Assembly (NCBI RefSeq): GCF_900890425.1 | Contig: NZ_CAAHFG010000001.1 | Coordinates: 4,278,001 to 4,342,000 of the forward strand | From: Pontiella desulfatans | GTDB taxonomy: Bacteria; Verrucomicrobiota; Kiritimatiellia; Kiritimatiellales; Pontiellaceae | Direction: 5' to 3' | DNA: 64,000 nucleotides | Part shown: positions 16,281 to 26,296 of the stretch, one piece after another | Layout of the letters: every line of letters starts with the position of its first letter | Numbering within the stretch: position 1 is the stretch's first letter | Program-made: the position numbers and the translations under genes | Notes under the pieces: generated by a model | Database searches by the model: none | Told to the model about the DNA's origin: nothing | The model's input: the letters and a program-made list of their open reading frames with translations, nothing else

Positions 16281-18098
16281 CTAGGCGTGGAAAATTTCGG
16301 AACGTCGGCCGGCGATGGCACTGGCCGCCTCGACCGCTTTCATGATGTTGAACGATTTCTGCAACCCGTCGCCGTTGTCCTTCACCAGCGCATTGTAGAC
16401 CGGCCGGAAGTTTTTCAGCGTGGAGAGCACCGGGTTGGGCGAGGTTTGCCCCAGCCCGCAACGGCTGGTGAACTTGACGCTTTCGCCCAAGCGCTGGAGA
16501 TAGTCGAGGTCGCTTTGGGCCCCCTCCCCCTTACGGACGCGTTCGAGCCGTTTTTTGAGCAATACGTTGCCCACGCGGCACGGAACGCAATAGCCACAGC
16601 TTTCATCCACGAAGAATTCCATGAACGCATCGGCCACTTCGAGAATGTCGCGCTGGTTGCTGAAGACCATCATCGAGCCGCCGGTCGAGAGTTCCTCATA
16701 GCTGATGCCGAGGCCGAACTGCGCCGGGCCGACCATCTGCCCGGACGGGCCGCCCACGCAAACGCAGGCCACGTCGTCGGCACCGGCGCGTTCGAGAATA
16801 TCGCCGAGCCGGGTGCCGAACGGCACCTCGTAGATGCCCGGGCGCTCGCAGTCGCCGCAGACACTGAGCAGCTTGGTGCCGGCGCTGCGGTCGGTGCCGA
16901 TGCCGGAAAACCAGCCCGGCCCCATGTCCATGATGCGCGCGGCGCAACAATAGCTTTCCACATTGTTCACGGCGGTGGGCGAAACCATGTAGCCTTTCAC
17001 CACAGGGAAGGGCGTCCGGTCGGTTGGATCGCCGCGAGTGCCTTCGCACGAGCTGATCAAGGACGTCTCCTCGCCACACACATAGGCTCCGGCGCCCATC
17101 TGAATCCGGACGTCGAAATTAAACCCTTCCTTGCCCAGAATATTGATGCCCAGCAGGTTGGCCGCCCGGCGCTGGTTCATCGTGTCCTCCAGGTATGCGC
17201 GCAGATAGGCATATTCACCGCGCAGGTAGATAATGCCGGTTTCCGCGCCGATGGCATAGGCCGCCACCGTCATGCCCTCGAGCACCAGGTCGGCGCGCTC
17301 GGTGAGCAGCACGCGGTCCTTGAACGTGCCCGGCTCGCCTTCGTCGGCGTTGCACAGCACGAACTTATCGGTTCCTGGCGACTGCCGGGTCAATTCCCAC
17401 TTCAGGCCGGTCAGGAATCCCGCGCCGCCGCGACCCCGCAGGCCGGAGTTCTTGACATCCTCGATCACCTCTTCCGGCGCCTGGGTCAGCGCCTTGCGCA
17501 GGCCGGCGTCCCGGCGGTAGTTGGCGAGAATCACCGGGCCGGCCTCCCGGATGTGGTTGTTCACCATGGCGTGCACCAGCGGATCGGCGTTGATGCCGTC
17601 GCCTGTTTCATGGACCAATGCCTGCGGATCCGGGTTTTCCTGCAACTGCCTAATGATGCCCGGAATGCTTTCCGGCGTCAGGTTGGTTACGACCGTATCG
17701 TTCACCATCATCGCCGGGGCTTGGTCGCTCATGCCGATGCAGGGGGTCTTTTCCAGGGTAATGGAGCCATCGCCGGTTGTTTCGCCAAAGCCGATGCCCA
17801 GCGCTTTGCAGAGGGCCTCGCCCACGGCCTCGCCGCCCTTGAAGCGGTCGATGATGTCGTCGCAGAGACGGATCACGACATCGCCCTTCTTGTTATCGGA
17901 GAGGAAGGCGTAGAACGAGACCACGCTTTCCACCTCGACCCGATGGGTGTTCGCCTCGTCGGCGATAAGGCCGAAGGCTTCGCGCGGAACATGGCCGATG
18001 CGCTCCTGCACCTCCTGCACAATATCCATCAACCGTGCGCGGTTGTTGCCGTATTTCCCGCAGATTTCCCTGATCAACAGTGCCTGTTCACCACTCAT
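16281..18098 (-). CDS. hoxF: Hydrogenase diaphorase flavoprotein (NuoE-NuoF fusion)
   Basis: 605 aa. Residues ~1-160 are NuoE-like; ~175 onward is NuoF-like with the NAD/FMN glycine-rich motif GLRGRGGAGFLTGLKW, and a [4Fe-4S] site ESCGYCVPCR plus a later Cys in SRCGLGQ. Oxidises/reduces NAD(H) for the hydrogenase. In the NuoE-like part the canonical C-x4-C / C-x3-C set is incomplete: RLCDDIID lacks the second and PCIGMSD the fourth cysteine, so this [2Fe-2S] cluster is probably absent. First gene of hoxFUYH; an AGGAGG precedes the ATG. Confidence 0.94.
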   Translation of the reverse strand: MSGEQALLIREICGKYGNNRARLMDIVQEVQERIGHVPREAFGLIADEANTHRVEVESVVSFYAFLSDNKKGDVVIRLCDDIIDRFKGGEAVGEALCKALGIGFGETTGDGSITLEKTPCIGMSDQAPAMMVNDTVVTNLTPESIPGIIRQLQENPDPQALVHETGDGINADPLVHAMVNNHIREAGPVILANYRRDAGLRKALTQAPEEVIEDVKNSGLRGRGGAGFLTGLKWELTRQSPGTDKFVLCNADEGEPGTFKDRVLLTERADLVLEGMTVAAYAIGAETGIIYLRGEYAYLRAYLEDTMNQRRAANLLGINILGKEGFNFDVRIQMGAGAYVCGEETSLISSCEGTRGDPTDRTPFPVVKGYMVSPTAVNNVESYCCAARIMDMGPGWFSGIGTDRSAGTKLLSVCGDCERPGIYEVPFGTRLGDILERAGADDVACVCVGGPSGQMVGPAQFGLGISYEELSTGGSMMVFSNQRDILEVADAFMEFFVDESCGYCVPCRVGNVLLKKRLERVRKGEGAQSDLDYLQRLGESVKFTSRCGLGQTSPNPVLSTLKNFRPVYNALVKDNGDGLQKSFNIMKAVEAASAIAGRRSEIFHA

Positions 18099-18142
18099 GG
18101 ACTCCTCCTATGGGCACATGGCCCGGCTTCGAAACCGATGCA

Positions 18143-18171
18143 AAAATATCGATTCATTCCCGGGATGGCAA
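18143..18171 (-). promoter_or_regulatory. Candidate sigma-70-type promoter of hoxFUYH
   Basis: On the minus strand TTGCCA (18166-18171), a 17-nt spacer and TATTTT (18143-18148), 45 nt before the hoxF start, which has an AGGAGG ribosome binding site. The spacing is ideal and the boxes are fair. Consensus-based guess only. Confidence 0.45.
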
Positions 18172-18259
18172 GAAATCAATCGCGTAGCCCGGTGCAAACC
18201 AAATCTTTAGACAAGATCCGAATTCTGCGGGAGCGGGAGGAACGATGACGGAAGGGGAT

Positions 18260-18703
18260 CTAGGGATGGATGAAGCGGAAGGAAGCGGCGGCGGTTGCAA
18301 TGCCCGTGAGGCACCCCATGAAAACCTCCAGACGCGTGTGGCCCAGGAGTTCCTTAAGCTTGGTTTCCGACAGATGGTGTTCGTGCAGCAGTTCGTCGAC
18401 GATGGAGTTCAAGAGCTTGGCTTGCTCGCCGGCGGCCTTGCGGACGCTCTGCGCATCGAACATGACCACCACGGCAAAGGCGGCCCCCAAGGCAAAGATG
18501 GGCGAATCGAATCCTTCGCACAGCCCGAGCGATGTCGCCAGCGCTGCCGCCATGGCCGAATGGGCGCTCGGCATGCCGCCGGTGCTGACCATGTAGCTGA
18601 AATCGAGGCGGCGGGATTCGATGAAGCAGTTGACCATCTTGGCCAACTGGGCAATCGTCCAACCAAAAAGCGCGGCCCAGAAACTTGGATGCAGTGTTTC
18701 CAT
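18260..18703 (-). CDS. Divergent PAP2-family (DUF212/YuiD-like) membrane protein
   Basis: 147 aa with 3-4 hydrophobic segments. The motif STGGMPSAHSA (residues 40-50) is the conserved SGxMPSSHxA core of the DUF212 group related to acid phosphatases. The second phosphatase histidine motif (SRxxxxxH) is not obvious, so catalytic activity is uncertain. Typical length is ~150 aa. It stands alone between hoxF and the Gld-AsmA operon, transcribed on the same strand. Confidence 0.82.
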   Translation of the reverse strand: METLHPSFWAALFGWTIAQLAKMVNCFIESRRLDFSYMVSTGGMPSAHSAMAAALATSLGLCEGFDSPIFALGAAFAVVVMFDAQSVRKAAGEQAKLLNSIVDELLHEHHLSETKLKELLGHTRLEVFMGCLTGIATAAASFRFIHP

Positions 18704-18755
18704 GAAAAATATCTTTCGGTTTGCCTATGATGTATAGATTCCGCCCGGGTGTGAT

Positions 18756-21275
18756 TCAATTCGTTTCGGTGTTTTCCTCGGTCTGTCCGGAATCCTTTTT
18801 GGCGGTGCTCAGGTTGTTCAACCGCCACGCCGGTTCCGCGAGGGTGCCCTCGAGCTTGAGCTCGAAAAACTTGAAGATCGGATTGGTGATGACCCGCGCC
18901 AGCTTTGCCAGCCCCTTGTCGCTGAACACCTGCGTTTGGATGAGCGCATCGAACCCTTGCTGTTTCGTGTAGTTGCCCTTCATGCTCGCGTTCACGAGAT
19001 CGCCCTTGAAATAGGCATCATCCGAAAAGATGGCTCCATCCACCAGGGCAAACGTGCCGGAAAGGCTGGTGATGGAAAAAACGCTGAAGGAAGGAATCAG
19101 CATACGCATCGCCTTGGAAAAACCGCTGAAGAACGGAAGGTCGGCCAGCTGCCCGTCCTTGACGTCCACCGAACCGGTGCCGTTCGCCGATTCGAAGAAG
19201 TCGAGCGCCATGTCGGCTTCGAAGTCGGCACGGCCCTTCATCTTTCCGGTCACCTTGTATTCGGTTCCGGGGCGGAGGAAGGAGAGGAACTGCCGGAAGT
19301 CCACGTCTTCCACGTCAACCATCATCCCGTAGGGCATGGCATTGGTTTCCGGGTCCAACTGGATGGAAAACCACCCCTCGCCCTTGCCGCCGTAGAGGCC
19401 GAAATCCGCATCTGCAACCGAGATGCGCTTGCCCTCCCCTTTCACCGTGGCCGCAAAGCCATCCAGCCGCGCAACCGGGATTTGCAGGCTATCGGCTTCG
19501 ACCTCCGCGCTGAATTCGGTTTCGCGCATGGTTGCCCAGTCGAGCTGCCCCCGCGCCCGGATCTGCGTATCGCCTTCGGTCAGGATCTTGTTCCCGAACA
19601 GGTTGAAACCGGCATAGACGACATCTTCGAGCACCGCAGGCTGCAGACTGCCGAAGGCATCGAACTCGGCGAGTTTCCGCTTGAAGTCGATCGAGGTCGA
19701 TCCCTTGATGAAATCCACCCCCTGCATCGCGGCCAGGGGATCGAGCCGGAGGATCCCATGCTTGTAACGGGCCGAGGTGTTCACCGATGAAAGCTCCACG
19801 CCATGGATGAGCATGTTGTTGGCCATGCCCTGGACGTTGATGTAGAAGGTCGACCAATCGACCAGGCTGGAACCCAGCTCCAGCGAGATTTGCGGGGGAC
19901 GATCCTTGAACTTGAACCGGTCCAGCACGTTGGTCGCAATCTTGACCATTTCCAGCGGCCGGATCACCAGGTTGGGATCGAAGGAACCCGATGCACTCAC
20001 GCCGAACTCCTGTGCGGCGGAATCCCAGAAGACCGCGCCCGTTGCCGAACCGCCGACCATGCAACTGCCATACTGCTGCGCATTATCCTCCTGCCCCAGC
20101 ACGGTGCCGGACAAACCGCCCAGATCCAAACGGTCGTTCCTCCGGTCCACCTTGCCTTCGAGGTGATCGATCTCGAGGTCGCGGTAGGTCACGGAATCGA
20201 TTGAAAAAGAACCGGAAACCGCATTCAGCAGCTCCTTCGGTTTTGCAGCGCCGAAATGGATCGAGAACTGGGGGAGATATTCGAAATGCACCTGGGCCAC
20301 GTCCAGCAGATCCAGAACCGGTTGAGGCAGGAGCAACAGCAATTCCTTCGATTCAATCGTGTTGTTCGCCGCTCCCTCCACCATGCCGGACGCGAGGTCG
20401 TACTTCCCGTTCACTTCGAAGGCGAGGTTGTCCTTGGCCAGGGCCAACCGTTCAATCTCGACCGTGGGGTAGCGGTATTGCCCGTTGAGTTCGGCACCGG
20501 AAAACCCGACCTTGCGGGCAACGATGTCGGTGGCCTTCACCCCGAACGAAACCTGGCTGGCGGCATAGTTTCCCGCATCCACCAGGAAATCCACCTCAAC
20601 CTCGGTTCCGCCAAGCACCTGGATGACCTTCATTCGCTCTTCGAAAGCCTGGAATTGCGCTGCATTGAACAACTCGGGGGCCTTCCCGGACTCCTTGCGG
20701 GGCTTGGCGGATTTGGGGCCGCCCGTGGACGCCGGTTTTTTCAGGATGGTTCCATTCACCGCGAACACCGCATCGACCCACCGCATGCTCCCCTCCGAAA
20801 GCTCGATGTGGTCGGGGAAAAACCCCAATGAAAGATGAAGGTCCTCCACCTCCCGGTACCGGCTCCCGCCCGGAAGACCAATCCCCCATTCCACGGAAGG
20901 GGCTATGGCGATCCCCTTGGATGCCACGTCGACATGCCATGCATCGGAAACCTCCTCGCCGGATCCGGACATGTGGGCCAGCAGCACCTGCTCCGCATGG
21001 AACATCGGCTCCAGGTCGTCGGGATGCGTGCTGTAGTAGCGGACGTTCTCCGCTCGCCAACCGCGCAAGGTGAGCCGGATGCGGTCGACATCGACCGGGA
21101 TGCCGGCGGCATTCACCCGCCGCACGGCCTCGCGCAGCAACGGCCCGGGCACCCCGTGGATGCGCAGGAACACGAAGGCGAAGACCAGCAGGATAACGAA
21201 GCCGGCAACGAAGCGCACAAAACACCGGCAAACCTTGAAGGCCCGCAGGGAAAAACACTGGCGCGGCCCCGGCAT
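18756..21275 (-). CDS. AsmA-like envelope protein
   Basis: 839 aa. One N-terminal membrane helix (FVRFVAGFVILLVFAFVFLR) is followed by a long beta-rich periplasmic region. The last ~200 residues (GSVDVKDGQLADLPFFSGF, FSDDAYFKGDLVNASMKGNY) resemble the AsmA-like C-terminal region of bridge-type proteins thought to move lipids between the membranes. The ATG directly abuts the TAG of the DUF4340 gene, so the two are translationally linked. It is the last gene of the Gld-type operon. Assignment to the AsmA/YdbH superfamily is by pattern; the exact role is unknown. Confidence 0.65.
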   Translation of the reverse strand: MPGPRQCFSLRAFKVCRCFVRFVAGFVILLVFAFVFLRIHGVPGPLLREAVRRVNAAGIPVDVDRIRLTLRGWRAENVRYYSTHPDDLEPMFHAEQVLLAHMSGSGEEVSDAWHVDVASKGIAIAPSVEWGIGLPGGSRYREVEDLHLSLGFFPDHIELSEGSMRWVDAVFAVNGTILKKPASTGGPKSAKPRKESGKAPELFNAAQFQAFEERMKVIQVLGGTEVEVDFLVDAGNYAASQVSFGVKATDIVARKVGFSGAELNGQYRYPTVEIERLALAKDNLAFEVNGKYDLASGMVEGAANNTIESKELLLLLPQPVLDLLDVAQVHFEYLPQFSIHFGAAKPKELLNAVSGSFSIDSVTYRDLEIDHLEGKVDRRNDRLDLGGLSGTVLGQEDNAQQYGSCMVGGSATGAVFWDSAAQEFGVSASGSFDPNLVIRPLEMVKIATNVLDRFKFKDRPPQISLELGSSLVDWSTFYINVQGMANNMLIHGVELSSVNTSARYKHGILRLDPLAAMQGVDFIKGSTSIDFKRKLAEFDAFGSLQPAVLEDVVYAGFNLFGNKILTEGDTQIRARGQLDWATMRETEFSAEVEADSLQIPVARLDGFAATVKGEGKRISVADADFGLYGGKGEGWFSIQLDPETNAMPYGMMVDVEDVDFRQFLSFLRPGTEYKVTGKMKGRADFEADMALDFFESANGTGSVDVKDGQLADLPFFSGFSKAMRMLIPSFSVFSITSLSGTFALVDGAIFSDDAYFKGDLVNASMKGNYTKQQGFDALIQTQVFSDKGLAKLARVITNPIFKFFELKLEGTLAEPAWRLNNLSTAKKDSGQTEENTETN

Positions 21276-23060
21276 CTATTCACCGGCGACGGGGGTTGGC
21301 AATTGCGGCTCAACCACAAGGTTGGCCGAAAGAATGTCTACAACCGGCTTATCAAGGTAGAAGACCACATCGCGCCCCTTCACCATCGAGTAGAACCCTG
21401 CGGCGGTTTCGCGCCCCACCAGCAAGACGCGTCCAAGTTCGTTGGAGACGGACAGCCCCACATGGAGTTCAAGCGCGGGTTCCGCTAGACCGTAGACCGC
21501 GAGGTCGCGGGGATTGTAGGCAATGTAGCCCGAGGCCTTGACCTCGGCCAGCTGCCCCAGCAATTTACTTAAAGCCGAAGCATTCACCTTGAGATTGCTG
21601 TTTGTTTCGACCAACGCGAAGGAACGATCCTCCTGACGCTCCACCACCTGGGGCGGGAGATTGGCCTTGAGCACCGAAACCTTGTTGATGCCGTCTTTTT
21701 CCAGTTGCCAAACCTTGCTGTCCTTGTAGGTGAGCGGATCGATGAACTGCCGCGGGATTTCCGGGAGGTTGATCTGGTAGATGGCGGGGTCGTCGTCCTT
21801 TTGGACCAGCAAGCCGTCCTTTTTGCCCTGGGAGGGGAAAACCTTTATGAGGTTGGTTGTTCCGAGCACCGTCGAGCCGAATTCAAACTCCCAGTCTGGA
21901 TCGACGGCATTCGTTGCAACATCGAACTCGGTCACAACGGCATCGGCCCACAGCCGCCCCAGGAAATTCACGGCAACGGGATTGGCGTTCCATGCGGGCG
22001 AGACCACCTGCCAGCCGGCGGCGGGGTCTAGCCCAAGGGCGAGCCGGTCCGACCCATGACGGATGGAAAAGGAGGTAATGTCGCCGAGCTTGAGTTCGAG
22101 CACCCGGGCATCGCGGATGCGCTGGGCCGGCGTGTTGAGCAGTTGCAGGACATCGGCGCTGAGCGAGAACACGGAGGTATCGTCCGCCCGGCGAACATAG
22201 ACAAAGCCGGGGCGTCCGGGCACATCGTCGCCCACCACCAGCATACGCGATGTTCCGTCGCCGCCCCCCAGGGAAATCTGGCGGGTTTCGCCCTGCAAGC
22301 CATAGACGGAAAAGTCGGAAACATTGTCGGCCACAAAATCCTCGATGCGCAGCCGGTAGAGTTTTTCAATGAATCCTTGCACCTCTTTCGGGTCGGCCGC
22401 GGCCGCCACGGGCTGCTGCAAATGCCAACCGGTCTGCGGATCCTTCACCAACTGCACAAAACCGGCCGACCCCCGGATCTCGATGCGGCGGACACTGGCG
22501 GCCTCGCTGGGAAAGAGCAGGCGGTCGCGCAGCGCATCGGGAGAAGTCGGGACCATCGCGAGCAGCTTGCCGGATACGGTGAAGATGTCGTCCTCGCCGT
22601 CCAGCTTGGCATAGACCATGTCGCCCAGCGGGGTACGGCGCCCCACCAACCATCGATGCGTCCCCGAGTTGTCGCTCGCAGTGATGACGACCGTCGGTTT
22701 GTCGAATCCATATTCGGCCGAATCGAGTCCGCGTATTTCGAGATGTTTCTGGGTAATCGTTGTCCCCTTGCCCATGGAATTGAGGCCCGACACCATGCGC
22801 TGGATCAAGGCGACATCGGCGCGTCCCATTCCGGTTTCCGGCGCCCCCGCCATCCAGACGCCGTTTTCCTTGGCAAAGCGGACCACACTGTTGGTGAGCT
22901 TGAACTCGACGGATTCCAGCGAAGAGGCATCCAAATTAAACAAGCGGACGCTGCGGCTCTCCTTGGAGGGATTCCGGGCACGCCAGGATTCTTGTATCCA
23001 TATAAAAGCCCCCAGCACAACAATGCTGGCGAGCAGAACCAATGTGGAACGTCCCTTCAT
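21276..23060 (-). CDS. DUF4340 domain protein of a Gld-type ABC operon
   Basis: 594 aa from ATG giving MKGRSTLVLLASIVVLGAFIW (one membrane anchor); a start 30 nt upstream would overlap gldG and places charged residues before the anchor. Repeated modules of the type SVEFKLTNSVVRFAKENGVW and GFDKPTVVITASDN are the DUF4340 hallmark, present at least twice (roughly 40-200 and 300-450). Such proteins accompany GldG-type ABC components in many bacteria; their function is not known. Confidence 0.82.
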   Translation of the reverse strand: MKGRSTLVLLASIVVLGAFIWIQESWRARNPSKESRSVRLFNLDASSLESVEFKLTNSVVRFAKENGVWMAGAPETGMGRADVALIQRMVSGLNSMGKGTTITQKHLEIRGLDSAEYGFDKPTVVITASDNSGTHRWLVGRRTPLGDMVYAKLDGEDDIFTVSGKLLAMVPTSPDALRDRLLFPSEAASVRRIEIRGSAGFVQLVKDPQTGWHLQQPVAAAADPKEVQGFIEKLYRLRIEDFVADNVSDFSVYGLQGETRQISLGGGDGTSRMLVVGDDVPGRPGFVYVRRADDTSVFSLSADVLQLLNTPAQRIRDARVLELKLGDITSFSIRHGSDRLALGLDPAAGWQVVSPAWNANPVAVNFLGRLWADAVVTEFDVATNAVDPDWEFEFGSTVLGTTNLIKVFPSQGKKDGLLVQKDDDPAIYQINLPEIPRQFIDPLTYKDSKVWQLEKDGINKVSVLKANLPPQVVERQEDRSFALVETNSNLKVNASALSKLLGQLAEVKASGYIAYNPRDLAVYGLAEPALELHVGLSVSNELGRVLLVGRETAAGFYSMVKGRDVVFYLDKPVVDILSANLVVEPQLPTPVAGE

Positions 23061-23068
23061 CTCAAACC

Positions 23069-24514
23069 CTATTTCCTTCTCCGCATCCAAACCAGCAGGC
23101 CCAGAACAACGGCAATCGCCGGAATCCCGGTGACATTGAGCCAGAACATGCTGCGGAGTTGTTTTTTCGAAAGGCTCAACTTCACCTCTTCAATCGGTTT
23201 GGGAGCAATGGCCATCAACTCCTCGCGATCCAGCAGCCAGTTCAGGGCGCTCATGAAAAGGTCGACATTGCCGCCGACCATGCTCCCGTTCGACACAAAA
23301 TCCGAATCGCCGAAGACGACCATGCGCGACGGCTTGATTTGCACATCCAGCATCTTCTGGGTGGCGCCGCGCTCCACCGCCACGCCGAGCGATATCGGCC
23401 GGCGCGGATCGTTCCCGCGCAGATCGCCCGTGCCCTCGTCGAACTTGGCGCTTGAATCCTCCACCTGGGTCTCCGACCAGCTTTTATCGGAGGTATAGAA
23501 GAGCGGCACCACCGCGGGGCGGTCTTCGGCGGAGGTGTCTTCCTCCTCCAGCAGCGGCATGATCGAGCGAGGCAGGAAGAACTGGACAATCGAATCCATC
23601 TTCATGCTGATCGGATGGGCGTTGAACCGCCGGATGTGGACGTCGTTGCCCCGCAGCGTGTTTTCGGGATCCACCACGATATCCTGGCGCAGGCCGACCC
23701 CCCAGCGCCGCAGCATGGGTTCGAGGCCGGTTTCGTTGAGGGCATCGAGCATGACCAGCATACGGCCACCGCGGGTGAGATAGTTCTCGATCATTTCCAC
23801 TTCCACCGTGCTCATGGTTTTCGTGGGCCCGGAAATGATCAGCGCCCCGGTATCCTCCGGCACCTGCTTCTCACCACTGAGCATCAGTTCGTCGATTTCC
23901 AGGTTGTCGCCCAGCACCACGGTGCCGATCTTCGAATAGCCGGAAATCTGGTCGAAATCGCTCACCCGGTGTTCACCGTGCCCCACGAGAAAATAGACCT
24001 TGGGTTTTTCGCCCTGCATCAAGCCGTAGATCGCGCTGGAGAACGCCTGCTCGCCCTTGAAGGTCGTATAGGTTGCGTCCTTCTGCCCGGCCAGGACGGC
24101 ACTATCGGCAAGATCGGACTGCTTGACCACCTTGCGGTTGTCGCCGATGTCGAAGACGACCACCTGGGCCTCGGTCAGCCCATACTTTCCCGCCAGTTGT
24201 TCCGTCCGGGCCATGTCGCGCAGCGGATCGACCCACTCCACCTTGATGTTGCGGGAATGGTATTGGTATTCCTCGAGCAGGTTTTCAATATCGTAGAAAA
24301 GCTTGTGCTCCTCCTGGAAGAACACCGTAACGGTGATCTGCTGCTCCAGTTCATCGAGCAGGTTGAGGGTTTTTTCCGAAAGGTCGTAGTAGGTGCGCCC
24401 GCTCCAGTTCGCGCGAACCGGATTCCGCAAGGCGATGAAGCTGACCATCTGCACCACCACCAAGGCGAGCAGGACGGCAACAATCGAGTTTAGGCTGGTT
24501 AGGAGTCGTTTCAT
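23069..24514 (-). CDS. gldG: GldG-family ABC transporter auxiliary protein
   Basis: 481 aa. An N-terminal membrane helix (IVAVLLALVVVQMVSFIAL) is followed by a large periplasmic ABC_transp_aux domain (NWSGRTYYDLSEKTLNLLDEL; YFLVGHGEHRVSDF; GRMLVMLDAL) and a C-terminal helix ending RRRK. Partner of the GldF-like permease and GldA-like ATPase upstream. In Bacteroidetes GldAFG supports gliding; in PVC bacteria the set occurs without known gliding, so only the complex, not the role, is inferred. Confidence 0.88.
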   Translation of the reverse strand: MKRLLTSLNSIVAVLLALVVVQMVSFIALRNPVRANWSGRTYYDLSEKTLNLLDELEQQITVTVFFQEEHKLFYDIENLLEEYQYHSRNIKVEWVDPLRDMARTEQLAGKYGLTEAQVVVFDIGDNRKVVKQSDLADSAVLAGQKDATYTTFKGEQAFSSAIYGLMQGEKPKVYFLVGHGEHRVSDFDQISGYSKIGTVVLGDNLEIDELMLSGEKQVPEDTGALIISGPTKTMSTVEVEMIENYLTRGGRMLVMLDALNETGLEPMLRRWGVGLRQDIVVDPENTLRGNDVHIRRFNAHPISMKMDSIVQFFLPRSIMPLLEEEDTSAEDRPAVVPLFYTSDKSWSETQVEDSSAKFDEGTGDLRGNDPRRPISLGVAVERGATQKMLDVQIKPSRMVVFGDSDFVSNGSMVGGNVDLFMSALNWLLDREELMAIAPKPIEEVKLSLSKKQLRSMFWLNVTGIPAIAVVLGLLVWMRRRK

Positions 24515-24531
24515 TCAAAACATCCGGATTA

Positions 24532-25284
24532 TCAGGCGCGGCGGCTTTCGACCACCTTGGTTGCGGCGAACAGGAACCAGACCGCGTAGCTCAAATACAT
24601 GATGACGATCCGGCTGTCCACGATGCCGCGGGCGAAGTCCATCATGTGCACATACGAGGAAAAATACTGGCCAATGATCCGCAACGCGGGATTCTGGGCG
24701 GAATAGGCCAGGATCGCCAGGCTGAACGAAGAGCCGAACAGGATGGCGATCCCCCCGATCGCCGCCACGATCTGGTTCGAGGTCAGGCTCGACATGAACA
24801 GGCCGACGGCAATGTAGAGCGAACCCACCAGCAGCACCCCCACCGCCCCGGCACGCAGGGCGCCGGCATCGGGGAACCCGACCACATCGACCGAGCACAG
24901 GTGGCTCTGGATGAAGGCATAGGCGAACACCGGCAGCCACAGCACCACATAGAAAACCAGCGCACCGAAAAACTTGGCCAGCACCAGCTCCGGCACCCGG
25001 ACCGAAGTCGTCAGCAAGGCCTCCAGGGTGCCCAGCTTCTTTTCCTCGGCGAACAGCCGCATCGTGATCAGGGGAATGACGAAGGGCAGCGAAATCGAAA
25101 GGAAAGGCCCGCTGAACATCAGCTGCGTCGCCACCGTCAGCGACTCGCCGGAGGCCAGCTGCCCGAGCAACCAGATGAAGTTGCCGCCCGTCAGCACCCA
25201 GAAAAAGAACATCACCACATAGGCGATCGGCGAATAGAAACAGGTGCGAAGCTCCTTCTTCAACAAGCTAAAGAACACGCTCAC
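24532..25284 (-). CDS. gldF: GldF-type ABC transporter permease
   Basis: 250 aa with six hydrophobic segments. The stretch MRLFAEEKKLGTLEALLTTSVR is the ABC2_membrane signature. The start overlaps the ATPase gene by 4 bp, and gldG follows after 17 bp. Confidence 0.9.
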   Translation of the reverse strand: MSVFFSLLKKELRTCFYSPIAYVVMFFFWVLTGGNFIWLLGQLASGESLTVATQLMFSGPFLSISLPFVIPLITMRLFAEEKKLGTLEALLTTSVRVPELVLAKFFGALVFYVVLWLPVFAYAFIQSHLCSVDVVGFPDAGALRAGAVGVLLVGSLYIAVGLFMSSLTSNQIVAAIGGIAILFGSSFSLAILAYSAQNPALRIIGQYFSSYVHMMDFARGIVDSRIVIMYLSYAVWFLFAATKVVESRRA

Positions 25285-26222
25285 GAGTCACCTCCCTTGT
25301 TGCGGGTGATCTGCACAAACGTCTCCTCGAGCGAATGCTGCTGCTCGCTGAGCTCGCGCAGCGCCCACCCCTCGGCCACCGCCAGGTTGAACAGCTCCAC
25401 CCGCATCGAGGCCGAATCGGCCTCGATTTCCAGCCACAGCCAGCCATCGGCCAGCTCGGAGGCATTGCGCACATCCATCCCGCCAAGCCTTCCAACCTGT
25501 TCCACGGCGGCCGCCTTTTCGGCCAGGATTTCCATTTCGATGATCGAGCAGGCGTGCAGCTTGCGGTGGAGGTTTTCCTCGGTGTCCGAGGCAACGATCT
25601 TCCCCTCGTTGATGATCAGGATGCGCTCGCAGATGGCCTCCACCTCCTGGAGGATATGGGTGGAGAGCAGGATGGTGTGGCGTTCGGCCAGCTGCGTAAT
25701 CAATTCGCGCACCTGGCGGATCTGGAAGGGGTCCAGCCCCACGGTCGGCTCGTCGAGCACCAGCAGGTCGGGATCGTGCACCAGGCTGTCGGCCAGGCCG
25801 ACCCGCTGTCGGTAGCCCTTCGAAAGCTGGCCGATGATGCGCTTGCCGACCTCGGTCAGTCCGCACTGCTCCTTGACCTCGTTGATCTTGGCCTTGCGCG
25901 CGGAGGCCTTCACGCCCTTGAGTTCGGCGCGGAAGCGCAAATATTCATCCACGCGCATCTCGGGATAGAGCGGGCAGCTCTCCGGCAGGTAGCCAATCCG
26001 GTGGCGTACCTCCTGCGGTTGCCGGGCCACATCGAACCCGGCCACCTCGATCGACCCCGAATTCATCGGCAGGTAGCCGGTCAGCATGCGCATCGTGGTG
26101 GTCTTCCCCGCCCCGTTAGGGCCAAGAAACCCGACGATTTCACCTCGATTGACCTCGAACGAAATATCGTCCACCGCCAGACGCGCCGGATATTTTTTCG
26201 TTACCCCAGAAACCTTGATCAT
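25281..26222 (-). CDS. gldA: GldA-type ABC transporter ATP-binding protein
   Basis: 313 aa. Walker A GPNGAGKTT (residues ~35-43), ABC signature LSKGYRQRVG, Walker B LLVLDEPTVGLDP and an H-loop (LLSTHILQEV). The ~90-residue C-terminal extension is usual for this class. It powers the GldF permease, and the operon continues with GldG, DUF4340 and AsmA-like genes, all on the minus strand. Confidence 0.93.
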   Translation of the reverse strand: MIKVSGVTKKYPARLAVDDISFEVNRGEIVGFLGPNGAGKTTTMRMLTGYLPMNSGSIEVAGFDVARQPQEVRHRIGYLPESCPLYPEMRVDEYLRFRAELKGVKASARKAKINEVKEQCGLTEVGKRIIGQLSKGYRQRVGLADSLVHDPDLLVLDEPTVGLDPFQIRQVRELITQLAERHTILLSTHILQEVEAICERILIINEGKIVASDTEENLHRKLHACSIIEMEILAEKAAAVEQVGRLGGMDVRNASELADGWLWLEIEADSASMRVELFNLAVAEGWALRELSEQQHSLEETFVQITRNKGGDS

Positions 26223-26296
26223 AAATACAGTCCGTCTTGTTTAGAGCGCGGCATTATGCCTGAACCCCCAAACGAGTCAAGCAACCCGGTAGGAAG

